Shown piece by piece: positions 8,029 to 16,649 of a stretch of 64,000 nt of DNA. The stretch is from assembly GCF_000455205.1 (NCBI RefSeq), contig NZ_AUWQ01000022.1, forward strand, positions 62,001 to 126,000. The letters are read 5' to 3'. The translations under genes were made by a program, and so were the position numbers. Positions within the stretch are counted from its first letter, which is position 1, and every line of letters begins with the position of its first letter. The notes beneath the pieces were generated by a model. The model was not told where the DNA came from. It made no database searches and worked only from the letters and a program-made list of their open reading frames with translations. Source of the DNA: Mycobacterium sp. UM_CSW. Its GTDB lineage: Bacteria > Actinomycetota > Actinomycetes > Mycobacteriales > Mycobacteriaceae.

Positions 8029-9624
8029 ATGACGGTCGCCAGCGAACCGAGAGGCGGTGCGGTAACAATGGCGGACTTGCAGGCCCTGCACGGTAACCAG
8101 CGAGCGGCGTTCGTGCGGGAGGGACCGGTGACTCTAGACGCGCGGTGCACGCGGATCGACGCGCTGGCGTCAATGTTGCTTGACAACGCCGATGATCTCG
8201 CCGATGCGATGAGCACAGACTTCGGATGCCGCGCCCGGTCAGTGTCGCTGTCGTCGGATGTACTGGCGTCGATTCTGAACATGGAGCACACGCGCTCGCA
8301 CGTGGCCGAATGGATGCGACCGCGCCGGTTGAACCGCTTCGGCAGGCGCGGCATATGTGCCGATCTGCAACCCGACCCCCTCGGCGTGGTGGGGGTGGTC
8401 GCCCCATGGAATTTCCCCATACAACTCGCGGTAGTTCCGGCCGCATCCGCACTGGCGGCGGGCAACCGGGTGATGATCAAGATGTCGGAAAAGACGCCGT
8501 GCACCGCGGAACTGGTCGCCGCTTTGGCCGGCGCGTATTTCCACCCCGACGTGTTGACGGTGATCACCGGTGGCCCGGAGGTCGCGGCAAGGTTTTGCTC
8601 ACTGCCGTTCGATCACCTGTTCTTCACCGGATCAACCGATGTCGGCAAGAAGGTCATGGCCCTGGCGGCCGAGAACCTCGTGCCAGTGACGTTGGAACTG
8701 GGCGGGAAGAACCCGGCCGTTGTCGGCACCGACGCCGACGTGCGACAAGCGGCCGCGCGCCTCATGGGCGCACGGCTCGTCAACGGCGGTCAGGTGTGTC
8801 TGTGTCCGGATTACGCGCTGGTCCCGCGTGCCCGCATCGACGAATTCGTTGCTGCCGCGCTGTCGGCGGCGCGCAAGGCGTTCCCCGACCCCCTGCGTGA
8901 TCCGAATTACTGCTCGTTGATCGACCGAGCGGCCTACGAGCGGATAGTGGGCCTGATCGAAAACGCGCGAGAGCTCGGAGCGACAGTGAGAACGGTTGCC
9001 CCGCAAGGGCAGCCGTTCGCAGATGCCGCGCGACGTAAGGTTGCGCCCACGGTCCTGACTGCGGTCACCGGCCAGATGAGCATCGACGGCGAAGAGGTGT
9101 TCGGGCCAGTATTGACTGTGTACGGCTACGACAACGTCGACGAGGCGATCGAATTCGTCAATGCCCGTCCCTCGCCGCTGGCGGCCTACTGGTACGGGCC
9201 GCGTTCGCAGGATTTCGAGCGGTTCTCCCGGAGCACCCGCAGTGGTGGTGTGTCGCGGAATGAGTTCGCGCTGCACGCAACACTGAACGCGGCGCCCTTC
9301 GGCGGCGTCGGTTTCAGCGGTATGGGCGTCTACCACGGAAGGTTCGGCTTCGACACGTTCAGCCACTACAAGCCGGTGGTGGGCAGCGACTTGCGGTTCA
9401 ACTTGCTGTCGTCGGCGTCGTCGCTGTCTCCGGGAGCGTTCTCGGCTCGTGTCACGTCCGCGGCGATACGGGCGTACGCCAAGAGGATCTCCCGCCGGAG
9501 GACTTCAACGGGCCAGCTTTCCGACGGGAGCGAACGGCGCGGTCAGGCGCCCGTCCAGCCTCTCGGCGAATCTGATTTCCCGGCGCGCCACCATGCCTTC
9601 GATGCGCTGGGTGGCCAGCGGTGA
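8029..9624 (+). CDS. Coniferyl-aldehyde-dehydrogenase-type aldehyde dehydrogenase, extended C-terminus
   Basis: This is an aldehyde dehydrogenase of the compact class-3/coniferyl aldehyde branch. Catalytic residues are visible: Asn128 in VAPWNFP, Glu223 in LELGGK and Cys257 in NGGQVCLC. The start is set at ATG 8029 with GAGGCGG just before it; the upstream reading is not family-like. The conserved fold ends near residue 455 (FGFDTFSHYKPV). A further ~75 residues follow, the last ~40 of them basic or low in family character (from KRISRRRTSTGQ). The tail may reflect a lost stop or an unrelated extension. It is unclear whether this gene and the SnoaL protein 264 bp downstream form one unit. Confidence 0.85.
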   Translation: MTVASEPRGGAVTMADLQALHGNQRAAFVREGPVTLDARCTRIDALASMLLDNADDLADAMSTDFGCRARSVSLSSDVLASILNMEHTRSHVAEWMRPRRLNRFGRRGICADLQPDPLGVVGVVAPWNFPIQLAVVPAASALAAGNRVMIKMSEKTPCTAELVAALAGAYFHPDVLTVITGGPEVAARFCSLPFDHLFFTGSTDVGKKVMALAAENLVPVTLELGGKNPAVVGTDADVRQAAARLMGARLVNGGQVCLCPDYALVPRARIDEFVAAALSAARKAFPDPLRDPNYCSLIDRAAYERIVGLIENARELGATVRTVAPQGQPFADAARRKVAPTVLTAVTGQMSIDGEEVFGPVLTVYGYDNVDEAIEFVNARPSPLAAYWYGPRSQDFERFSRSTRSGGVSRNEFALHATLNAAPFGGVGFSGMGVYHGRFGFDTFSHYKPVVGSDLRFNLLSSASSLSPGAFSARVTSAAIRAYAKRISRRRTSTGQLSDGSERRGQAPVQPLGESDFPARHHAFDALGGQR

Positions 9625-9888
9625 AGCCGGCCCGGCGGATCTGTCGTCATTCTCCTGGCCCGTACGGCGATGCGATGACAAAGCGACGAGTTCTCGACGG
9701 TTCGCTGCCAACGGCAACTCCACCCTGTCGGGATAGCGCAACGTCGACGACGAAGTCTGTTGTGCCCGTTCAGCATCGGGTTTGTGACTCATGCCTTGGT
9801 CCGGGACTATTCCGCGCGTTATCGCCATCAATGAGCCGGCGGTCCAAACGTCGGCCCACCACGTCTACGGTTAGGAGCGCTACATCGC

Positions 9889-10320
9889 ATGACTGACACA
9901 TCGACAGCGGGCGCCGACCTGCTTGCCCTCGCCGAACTCGCACAGGCCAAGGCCCGCTACTGCCGGATGATGGACACCAAGGACTGGGCGGGTCTGGCTG
10001 ACCTGCTCACAATTGACGTCGTGGTCGATCTCAGCGCCGACGATCCAGCGTCGGTGCCCATCTCGGGCCGCGACGAGGTCCTCGCATCGGTGCGGGCGGC
10101 CGTGAGCGACGCGATCACCGTGCACCAAGTGCACGCTCCGGAGGTCGATCTGGCCGGCGATGAGGCGTGGGTCATCTGGGCGGTGCAGGAACGGGTCAAG
10201 TGGGCGAACGGAACGTCGTTGACGGCCTACGGTCACTACCGCGATCGCTGGGTCCGGTTGGACGGGCGTTGGCAGCTCGCCGAATTGCGGCTCACCCACT
10301 TACTGATGGAATTCGACTGA
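9889..10320 (+). CDS. SnoaL-like / NTF2-superfamily protein
   Basis: This is a 143-residue single-domain protein with the N-terminal helix pattern AELAQAKARYCRMMDTKDWAGLADLLT and the cone-shaped beta sheet typical of SnoaL/NTF2-like proteins (VHQVHAPEVDLAGDEAWVIWAVQER, ending WQLAELRLTH). The fold includes steroid delta-isomerases, hydratases and polyketide cyclases as well as non-enzymes. The ATG at 9889 follows a purine-poor leader, so the start is likely but not strongly supported. It ends convergent to the thioesterase fusion. Four SnoaL-like genes occur in this window (9889, 25338, 36655 and 42157), each in a different operon. Confidence 0.8.
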   Translation: MTDTSTAGADLLALAELAQAKARYCRMMDTKDWAGLADLLTIDVVVDLSADDPASVPISGRDEVLASVRAAVSDAITVHQVHAPEVDLAGDEAWVIWAVQERVKWANGTSLTAYGHYRDRWVRLDGRWQLAELRLTHLLMEFD

Positions 10321-10411
10321 GGACGCAGTGCGATCGGAAGGGCTTCATTCACCGCTCTCCCCGCCACGCGACCTGCAGCGCCCGACGACCGGCTGGCTGT
10401 CGCGGCTGCGG

Positions 10412-11695
10412 CTACATCGCCGTGCGACTGTCGTGACCCATCTCCTGCGGTGATCGGTTGAAGCCCCGCACCATGGCCTGAACGCTGTAGGACGCCGCGA
10501 GTCGGCCGTCGCGGGTGTAGACGCGTCCGTCACCTTGCACCAGACCACGCCCCGACCAGAATGCATGGTTGGAGTACAGCAGCCAGTCAGAGACGTCGAC
10601 GTCATAGTGAAAGGCGATCGTCGCCTTCATGATGCCCGTCGAAAGGGTGCGATGCGCCTCGGCCTCGCCAAATCCTTTGTGCGGTAGCATCCCCGCGGCG
10701 ATCGTCCAGTGCGTCGTGGACTGGGCGAGAAGCGCCCGGTTGAGGTGCGCTTCGCCGGGCGCATCGCGAAATCGCACCCACGACTGGATGAACGGCGGGT
10801 CCACTCGTTGGGGATCCGGATCGTAGGCAGCGTTCACCACGCGGATCTCGCGTCCGGTCATCCCGAACCCGGCGAACGAAACAGCGGCATCCGGCCCGGG
10901 CACCACGGGCATCGGCGGCCCATGGCGCATCACGTCCTCGGCGCCGCTGTCGGCCAACAGGATCCCGGCACTGCGCAGCACGCCGCGTTGGCTGATGCGG
11001 ACTTCTGCAGTCGAGAACGTGCGACCCCGGCGCAGTACGTCGACGTCGACCTCCACGGGCGCGGTGAACGACGCGGCTTTGATGAACGTCATCGACACCG
11101 ACGTCACACGTTGGTCCGGCAGCGTCTTCGAAACCGCGACAACCGCCTGCGCCACGAGCTGACCGCCCTCCACGACGTCGCGCTGCGTCGGTCCGTGGGC
11201 CGGTCCGGTGAAGCGGTGATCACCGGTGGGCGCGACGTCGATCAGCCGAACGAGCTCGGCAGCATCACCCCACAGCGGGAATGTCAGTGAAACGGCGGTC
11301 CCATCCGGCCAACGGTCGACCGCTACGACCCGAAAGGCTGTGTCGTAGAACGACACATGTCCGCGAATCGGTGCGACCTCGGCAAGCGGAGTTCGGTACG
11401 TCCACACCACGTCCGGCTCGACCGATTCGGTACCGGTCAGGTTCCAGTAGGTCGCTTCCCCCTTGAAGGGGCATACGGTCGTCGTTGCCGAGTCGGTGAA
11501 GAGGTTCCAATCAACCGCCTCTTCAGGAAAGTACAGACGGTCCACATGGTCCGTCTCGGTCACGACGAGGCATTTGTCGCTTTCGGCCACCAGGACCTCA
11601 CCCGCCCACACCTGGCCGGTGAATGGAGCAACGGAAATGTCGATCCGGTAGTCGGGGTAAGACGGCCATGCCGACTCCACTTGTGCAGGCGCCAT
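10412..11695 (-). CDS. DUF427 domain fused to acyl-CoA thioesterase (double hot-dog)
   Basis: This is a 427-residue two-domain protein. Residues ~15-115 match DUF427: acidic and aromatic residues around YRIDISVAPFTGQVW, RLYFPEEAVDW, and the tCPFKGEATYW motif. Residues ~160-420 resemble a TesB/acyl-CoA thioesterase-2 type double hot-dog (DVVEGGQLVAQAVVAVSKTLP, SVSMTFIKAASF, and a second half with QSTTHWTIAAGMLPHKG). Acyl-CoA hydrolysis, releasing product or relieving trapped CoA, is the likely role. The start ATG at 11695 has AAAGGAG upstream. It is the last gene of the minus-strand operon that begins with the aldehyde dehydrogenase at 15696, and follows the small gene at 11712 closely. Confidence 0.8.
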   Translation of the reverse strand: MAPAQVESAWPSYPDYRIDISVAPFTGQVWAGEVLVAESDKCLVVTETDHVDRLYFPEEAVDWNLFTDSATTTVCPFKGEATYWNLTGTESVEPDVVWTYRTPLAEVAPIRGHVSFYDTAFRVVAVDRWPDGTAVSLTFPLWGDAAELVRLIDVAPTGDHRFTGPAHGPTQRDVVEGGQLVAQAVVAVSKTLPDQRVTSVSMTFIKAASFTAPVEVDVDVLRRGRTFSTAEVRISQRGVLRSAGILLADSGAEDVMRHGPPMPVVPGPDAAVSFAGFGMTGREIRVVNAAYDPDPQRVDPPFIQSWVRFRDAPGEAHLNRALLAQSTTHWTIAAGMLPHKGFGEAEAHRTLSTGIMKATIAFHYDVDVSDWLLYSNHAFWSGRGLVQGDGRVYTRDGRLAASYSVQAMVRGFNRSPQEMGHDSRTAM

Positions 11696-11711
11696 ATTCG
11701 TCTCCTTTCGA

Positions 11712-11963
11712 TTAATCGTGGCAGTCGCTGGCGGGTAGTGGCTTGGCTTCCTCGATTCCTGCCGGTGTGGTGCCGATCCTTCGTGAGCCCTTCCCTGCTC
11801 TGGTGACGAGCACTTCAGTACCGTCGCCGTCGCGGTAGCGCTTGCCCATCAAGGTGCAGCTGGCGAAGGCGTCATCAAGGGTCAGTGACTCGTGGGTTGA
11901 TTCGCCGAGGCGGACCTGGGTGTCCCAGACTTGGCTTCGGAGGCCGGTGCCGTTCGTGACTAT
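11712..11963 (-). CDS. Small hypothetical protein (~83 aa) lacking a standard start codon
   Basis: An open frame of 83 codons sits between the ligase stop (11973) and the thioesterase start (11695). It reads like real protein (LRSQVWDTQVRLGES, then TEVLVTRAGKGSRRIGT, ending KPLPASDCHD) and uses mostly G/C third bases. A strong AAGGAG lies just after the ligase stop, and at the expected spacing stands ATA (11961-11963) followed by GTC, with no ATG, GTG or TTG. Either ATA is used as a rare start, translation begins later (an in-frame TTG-ATG pair is inside), or the start has been lost by mutation. I do not recognise the family. Its place inside a tight operon supports it being a gene or a very recent pseudogene. 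Confidence 0.5.
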   Translation of the reverse strand: MVTNGTGLRSQVWDTQVRLGESTHESLTLDDAFASCTLMGKRYRDGDGTEVLVTRAGKGSRRIGTTPAGIEEAKPLPASDCHD

Positions 11964-11972
11964 GCTGACTCC

Positions 11973-13478
11973 TTACTGGACATCACTGGCGTTGAGCTCG
12001 TTGACGAGTTCGCGGCGCAGCACCTTTCCCGTTGCGTTGGTGGGCAGTTCGGTGCGGAACACCACCTTGTCGGGCGTGCGCGAACCCCGCAGCTGTCCGC
12101 GCACGAAACCGCGTAGGTCCTCGACCTCGGGTTCGGTGCCCGGCGCGGGCACGACGACCGCGACGATGATCTGGCCCCACTCGGGATCGTCGGCGCCGAT
12201 CACCGCGCAGTCGCGCACGTGCGGGTGCTCGACGAGCACGTCTTCGATCTCCGCTGGGGCGATGTTCTCCCCGCCGCGGATGATGGTGTCGTCGGAGCGT
12301 CCGCCGATGAACAAGTAGCCCTCGGCATCGAGGTAGGCGACGTCCTTGGTGGGAAACCAACCCTGCTCGTCGAGCACGGACCCGATGCCGGTGTAACGGC
12401 CCGACACCTGCTCGCCGCGTACGAACAGTTCGCCGGGTTGGTCGGGTCCGAGGATGGTGCCGTCCTCGGCGCGGATTTGCACTTCGATCGTGGGCACGGG
12501 TTGCCCGACGGAGCCGAGGCGGCGTTGCACGCCCGGATCGCTGGAAGCCAGCGCGCTACGGTGGTCCTCGGGGCCCAACACGGCGATGGTGGATGAGGTT
12601 TCGGTGAGGCCGTAGGCGTTGACGAAGCCGACGTCGGGCAACAGCTCGAGGGCCTTACGGACAAGCGGCAGCGCGACTTTGGAGCCACCGTAGGCCAGTG
12701 TGCGCAGCGTCGGCAGCGTCGTCGCCGTGGTCTGCAGGACGGTGACGATGCGGTCGAGCATGGTCGGCACGACGGTGGCCGAGGTGACGGCTTCGGTGTC
12801 GACCAGGCGCACCCATTCGGCGGCGTCGAATGCGGTGAGGTAGACCGTCTTGCGGCCCGCGTAGAGGTTCGACAGAGCCGCCGACACCCCGGCGATGTGG
12901 TAGGGCGGCACGCAGATGAGCGCGGCGTCGCCGGGTTCGGCGGAGTCGAACTCGACGGTGCCGGTGATGTAGCTGGTCAGGTTGTTGTGGGTCAGCTCAA
13001 CGGCTTTGGGTGCCGAGGTGGTGCCTGAGGTGAATAGCACCACCGCCACGGCGTCGGGGTCGGCGAATTCGGCAGCCGGTTTGGCGATCCGGGCGGCGGC
13101 CAGGAACTCGGCCGATGACATGGCCGCTACACCGGCGTCGCTGACCGCGTCGCGGTAGTCATCGTCGACGATCACCAGGGCGTCGGGCAGCCGCCCGATC
13201 AGGGTGCGCAGTCCGTCGACCGAAAGCCGGTAATTGAGTGGGGTGACCGGGATCGCGGCGCGCGCCGAGGCGAACAGCAGCAGCGGCAGCATCGCCCCGC
13301 CGCCTCCCACGTAGGCGACGTGGCGGGCACCGCAGGCCGCGATCACACCGGCGCCTCCGTCGGCGAGCGTGCTCAGTTCGTCCACGGAGAGCCGCAAGTC
13401 ACCGGAAACCAGCGCGGCCTCACCGCTGACCGCCAGGGCCGTCGCCTGCGCCATCTCCAACAACAGCGAAATGCTCAT
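11973..13478 (-). CDS. Acyl-CoA synthetase / AMP-dependent ligase
   Basis: This is a 501-residue ANL-superfamily enzyme that activates a carboxylic acid to its acyl-adenylate and then the CoA ester. Motifs visible are the P-loop-like LFTSGTTSAPKAVELTH (~residues 155-171), YGLTETSS (~300), the hinge region GRSDDTIIRGGENIAPAEIED and the catalytic lysine in TNATGKVLRREL near the C-terminus. The ATG at 13478 overlaps the stop of the upstream SDR (ATGA), and this start was chosen over an upstream in-frame one that would run inside the SDR. It is the third gene of the operon ALDH-SDR-ligase-small protein-thioesterase. Confidence 0.9.
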   Translation of the reverse strand: MSISLLLEMAQATALAVSGEAALVSGDLRLSVDELSTLADGGAGVIAACGARHVAYVGGGGAMLPLLLFASARAAIPVTPLNYRLSVDGLRTLIGRLPDALVIVDDDYRDAVSDAGVAAMSSAEFLAAARIAKPAAEFADPDAVAVVLFTSGTTSAPKAVELTHNNLTSYITGTVEFDSAEPGDAALICVPPYHIAGVSAALSNLYAGRKTVYLTAFDAAEWVRLVDTEAVTSATVVPTMLDRIVTVLQTTATTLPTLRTLAYGGSKVALPLVRKALELLPDVGFVNAYGLTETSSTIAVLGPEDHRSALASSDPGVQRRLGSVGQPVPTIEVQIRAEDGTILGPDQPGELFVRGEQVSGRYTGIGSVLDEQGWFPTKDVAYLDAEGYLFIGGRSDDTIIRGGENIAPAEIEDVLVEHPHVRDCAVIGADDPEWGQIIVAVVVPAPGTEPEVEDLRGFVRGQLRGSRTPDKVVFRTELPTNATGKVLRRELVNELNASDVQ

Positions 13479-14233
13479 ACGCTCATCGGCGGAGCGGGCG
13501 ATCTGAGCGTGAGGTGGTCCACCCCGACGTCCGGGTTTTCCAGCGCGCTGGCGTAGACACCGGCCATGGTGTCGGCCACCCCCTCGGGGGTCATGTGCGT
13601 CGCCGGCACCAGGCCGCGGGAGATCCACTCGCCGGCAGCGACCCCGAGGAGCTCGGGGTCGAACTCGGACACGAAGTCGGTGGGAACGGTCGCCCCGATC
13701 TCTACACAGCTGAACCGCAGCCCGGGGTGTTCCAGCCGCCAGGCGACCAGGCTGCGCTCCATCGCGGCCTTGCTGGCGGAATACGCGCCCAGGGCGCGGT
13801 GCGGATGGCGCACCGAGTCCGACGACAGCACGGCGACGATCGCGGACGGCGCCAACACCGCAAGGTGGGCCTGAATGAGCTGGTGCACCCCAATCACGTT
13901 GGTGGTCAGCACTTTAACCCAGTCGTCAGCGTCCATCGCGGCGAACGGCTTCAACGGAGCATAGGCAGCGGTGATCAAAATCAGATCCACTTCGCCAAGT
14001 TCGTCCGCCGCAGTTCGGCCGACGCGAGCGCAGTCTGCGGGGTTGCGTATATCGGCAGACAACGACGTGGCGGCGACTGCGCCGGCCAGCACGTCGGGGG
14101 GCAGCTCGCGACGGGCCACCAAAACGAGTCGCGCGCCGTCGCCGATGGCTCGGGTGGCGAACGCTCTTCCGATGCCGGCGGAGGCGCCCACGACGACGAT
14201 GCGCTTACCGGCCAGCGTGCGATCGCTCATCAC
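13475..14233 (-). CDS. Short-chain dehydrogenase/reductase (NADP-type signature)
   Basis: This is a 252-residue classical SDR. The nucleotide motif GASAGIG is followed by basic residues after strand 2 (LVLVARREL), which suggests NADP(H). The catalytic set is SSDS and Y-x3-K in YSASK. A GTG at 14233 overlaps the aldehyde dehydrogenase stop (GTGA) and is followed directly by ATG at 14230, so either can serve as start. It is translationally coupled on both sides. It probably interconverts an alcohol and a ketone or aldehyde feeding the neighbouring aldehyde dehydrogenase and ligase. Confidence 0.88.
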   Translation of the reverse strand: MMSDRTLAGKRIVVVGASAGIGRAFATRAIGDGARLVLVARRELPPDVLAGAVAATSLSADIRNPADCARVGRTAADELGEVDLILITAAYAPLKPFAAMDADDWVKVLTTNVIGVHQLIQAHLAVLAPSAIVAVLSSDSVRHPHRALGAYSASKAAMERSLVAWRLEHPGLRFSCVEIGATVPTDFVSEFDPELLGVAAGEWISRGLVPATHMTPEGVADTMAGVYASALENPDVGVDHLTLRSPAPPMSV

Positions 14234-15696
14234 GCTCCGATCGCGATCGACTTGATCTCGAGGTACTCCTCGAACCCCGCGACCCCCATCTCGCGCCCGA
14301 TTCCGCTCTGCTTGTAGCCGCCGAAGGGCACGTCGACGCCGTAGAACACTCCGCCGTTGACGTTGACAGTGCCGGTGCGCATCCGATTCGCGACCGCAAG
14401 TGCGCGCTCGTCTGACGCGCTGAACACCGCCCCGGACAGGCCGTATCGGGAGTTGTTGGCGATCTCCACCGCGTGGTCGTCGCCGTCGTGCGGGATGGCC
14501 ACGATGACAGGTCCGAAGATCTCATCCTGCGCCACAGTGGAATTCGGCTCCACATCCGCAAGAACCGTCGGTTCGACGTAGTAGCCGGTCGGTAGCTGCG
14601 CGGGTACCCCGCCACCCAATGCGATCGTGGCGCCCTCGTCGACTCCCTTGTTGATGTACCCGAGTACGCGTTGACGCTGCTCCTCACGGATGAGCGGACC
14701 CATGAGTATCGAGGGATCGGTGGGATCTCCGCACGGCCATCCTCGGAGCGTCTCGGTCAACTTCTCGACCCCCTCGCGATACTGTGCACGCGGCAACAAC
14801 AGTCGGGTGGTGTTGGCACATCCCTGTCCGGCGTGCGTCGTGGTGGCAAAAGCCGCGTTCGTGATCACCGAGTCGATATCGGCATCGTTGAGAGCGATGA
14901 GCGCGGACTTGCCGCCCAGCTCGAGGAACACCTTCTTGATCGTCGGTGCGGCCGCCGTCATGATGCGTGTACCCGTAGCGGTAGATCCCGTGAATGAGAT
15001 CATGTCCACCCGCGGATCTTCACAAAGCTGTTGGCCGACAGCGTGATCCGCCGAGGTGACGACGTTCACCACGCCGGCGGGAATGTCCGTGTGCTCTGCG
15101 ATCAACTGGCCGAGCAATGTGGCCCCGAATGGCGTGTCCGGCGCGGGCTTCAGCACGACGGTGTTGCCGGCCGCAAGTGCGGGCACCACCTTGGCCAGGT
15201 TGATCTGGACGGGGTAGTTCCACGGTGTGATCGCGCCGACGACACCGACGGGCTCCCGCCGCACGGTGCGGAGGGTCTTCATCCCAAACGGCTCGGCGAT
15301 GCCGAGGCTCGTTTCCCATTCATAACGCTCGGCGAGGTCGGCCACCCACGCTAGGCCGGAAACCGGTGCGTCCAACTGCGGACCGTAGGTGAGTGTGAGC
15401 GGGCATCCGACCTCGGCGATCGTGGTAGCCCGCAGGTCGTCGGCGCGCTTGACGAGGGCGTCGTGCAACTGCCGGATACAGCGCACGCGGAATTCGTGCG
15501 ACTGCGACCAATCCGTGTCGTCGAATGCACGTCGAGCCGCGGCGATCGCGTCGTCCATGTCGCTCGCGGTGCCGTCCGCCGCGGGACCGATGACGTTCTC
15601 CGTCGCCGGGTTCACGTTGTCGAATGTCTGCCCGCTAGAGGCGGTGACTAGTCGCCCGTCGATCAATATTCGCGCTTCTCGCCAGATTTCTGCCAT
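14230..15696 (-). CDS. Aldehyde dehydrogenase family protein
   Basis: This is a 488-residue NAD(P)+-dependent aldehyde dehydrogenase of normal length. Catalytic residues are Asn160 in ITPWNYP, Glu259 in LELGGK and Cys293 in GQGCANTTR, with the C-terminal motif FGGYKQSGIGREMG. It heads the five-gene minus-strand operon. Operator-like site 3 (15750-15772) lies 54 bp upstream of its ATG, placing this operon in the same putative regulon as the P450, dehydratase and E1 operons. The substrate is not deducible. Confidence 0.9.
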   Translation of the reverse strand: MAEIWREARILIDGRLVTASSGQTFDNVNPATENVIGPAADGTASDMDDAIAAARRAFDDTDWSQSHEFRVRCIRQLHDALVKRADDLRATTIAEVGCPLTLTYGPQLDAPVSGLAWVADLAERYEWETSLGIAEPFGMKTLRTVRREPVGVVGAITPWNYPVQINLAKVVPALAAGNTVVLKPAPDTPFGATLLGQLIAEHTDIPAGVVNVVTSADHAVGQQLCEDPRVDMISFTGSTATGTRIMTAAAPTIKKVFLELGGKSALIALNDADIDSVITNAAFATTTHAGQGCANTTRLLLPRAQYREGVEKLTETLRGWPCGDPTDPSILMGPLIREEQRQRVLGYINKGVDEGATIALGGGVPAQLPTGYYVEPTVLADVEPNSTVAQDEIFGPVIVAIPHDGDDHAVEIANNSRYGLSGAVFSASDERALAVANRMRTGTVNVNGGVFYGVDVPFGGYKQSGIGREMGVAGFEEYLEIKSIAIGA

Positions 15697-15749
15697 GGTC
15701 TCCCGATCTGTGCGACTCGGCAGCGATGGAACCGCTGCTGTCTCGCGAA

Positions 15750-15772
15750 GAACAGTAGACCAAAAATTGTTC
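15750..15772. promoter_or_regulatory. Operator-like site, family 1, site 3
   Basis: GAACA, 13 bases, TGTTC: the most perfectly palindromic member (5-bp arms GAACA/TGTTC). It lies upstream of the aldehyde dehydrogenase operon (start 15696) and downstream of the TetR gene at 15800. The inner TA and C positions match the other sites. Confidence 0.65.
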
Positions 15773-15799
15773 AGCTGACCAGAAATGTGTGAGTCAGCG

Positions 15800-16411
15800 T
15801 CAACGCAGGCCGTTCACCGCGAACTTCTCGACGTACTTGCGCACCGTGGCTGGCTTCGACATGTCGAAACTTTGCGCCTGGTACACGGTCGAAAGTGAAT
15901 AGATCACGCGAGCCAGCCACTCGCTGGCGGCCAGGGCATCGACCCGCTTGCCGACCTCGCCTCGTTTCTGCGCGTCGCGGACGTAAGGCAGCAAGAACTC
16001 TGTGGAGCGACGCACCGCCGCGTCTCCGTCGGCGATCAAGTGACGCATCAGTTCGGCGTCATCGGCCATCAACCGGTTGCGGGTGCGGTGACCCAAGAGA
16101 ATCGTCGCGTGCGTCTCGGCCATCGCGCCCACCTTCGTGGCCAGCGTGGACTCTTTCGCCATCGCAGCGGCGACCTGCTGGTAAAACCTTTGCGCTCCGA
16201 ACCAGATGGCCGCGTCAATAAGCACGTTTCGATCTTCGAAGTAACGATAGACGGTGCCGCGCGAAACACCGGCCATGCGTGCGACGTCTTGAACACTGGT
16301 GCGCTGAATGCCCAACTGTGAGAAGCACTGATTGGCGGCCTCCAAGATCTGAGCGCGCCGGTCGGGGTCATCCTGCTCGACCACTTCCGACGTCGCACGT
16401 GAGGTCACCAT
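15800..16411 (-). CDS. TetR/AcrR family transcriptional regulator (tandem copy 1)
   Basis: This is a 203-residue TetR regulator. The N-terminal helix-turn-helix is RAQILEAANQCFSQLG, then TSVQDVARMAGVSRGTVYRYFEDR (residues ~20-65); the C-terminal ligand domain is helical. ATG 16411 follows AAGGAG. It is a close paralogue of the next gene (16650-17258): the recognition helices, the stretch GHRTRNRLMADDAE and the C-terminal FAVNGLR are nearly the same, and so are the leader bases (GCGCTCCTTGCC type on the plus strand). It lies between operator sites 3 and 4 and is therefore a candidate regulator of that site family. The exact ligand is unknown. Confidence 0.9.
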   Translation of the reverse strand: MVTSRATSEVVEQDDPDRRAQILEAANQCFSQLGIQRTSVQDVARMAGVSRGTVYRYFEDRNVLIDAAIWFGAQRFYQQVAAAMAKESTLATKVGAMAETHATILLGHRTRNRLMADDAELMRHLIADGDAAVRRSTEFLLPYVRDAQKRGEVGKRVDALAASEWLARVIYSLSTVYQAQSFDMSKPATVRKYVEKFAVNGLR

Positions 16412-16649
16412 TGCGCTCCTTGCCGGTTGAGGGGACCATGACAGACGTTCGTAGGAGTGTCTTATGGTACGCGCGCGGTGATCTGGCGCGACCCGACGCT
16501 GGCACCGCTGCACCCGGCGCGCCCTGGTTCTGGGAGCCGGAGTCGTCTACCGAGGACTCCTCGATGCGCCGCGAGGGCGTCGAAACGCTTACCCGCAGAC
16601 GGGCATTGCGTGGACGAATTCGCGCGAGCAGCCCCCCAAATCAGGGGGC

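Noticed and set aside
9505-9831. 108-codon minus-strand frame overlapping the aldehyde dehydrogenase tail
   Set aside because: G/C third-base use is good, but there is no family match, no convincing ribosome site, and half of it overlaps another gene; left as a question in the tail finding.
16436-16461. ATGACAGACGTT with GTGTC before TetR copy 1 as a sixth family-1 operator
   Set aside because: The inner bases resemble site 1, but the ACA-TGT spacing is 14 instead of 13 and the outer arms do not match; it may be a variant site but is not counted.
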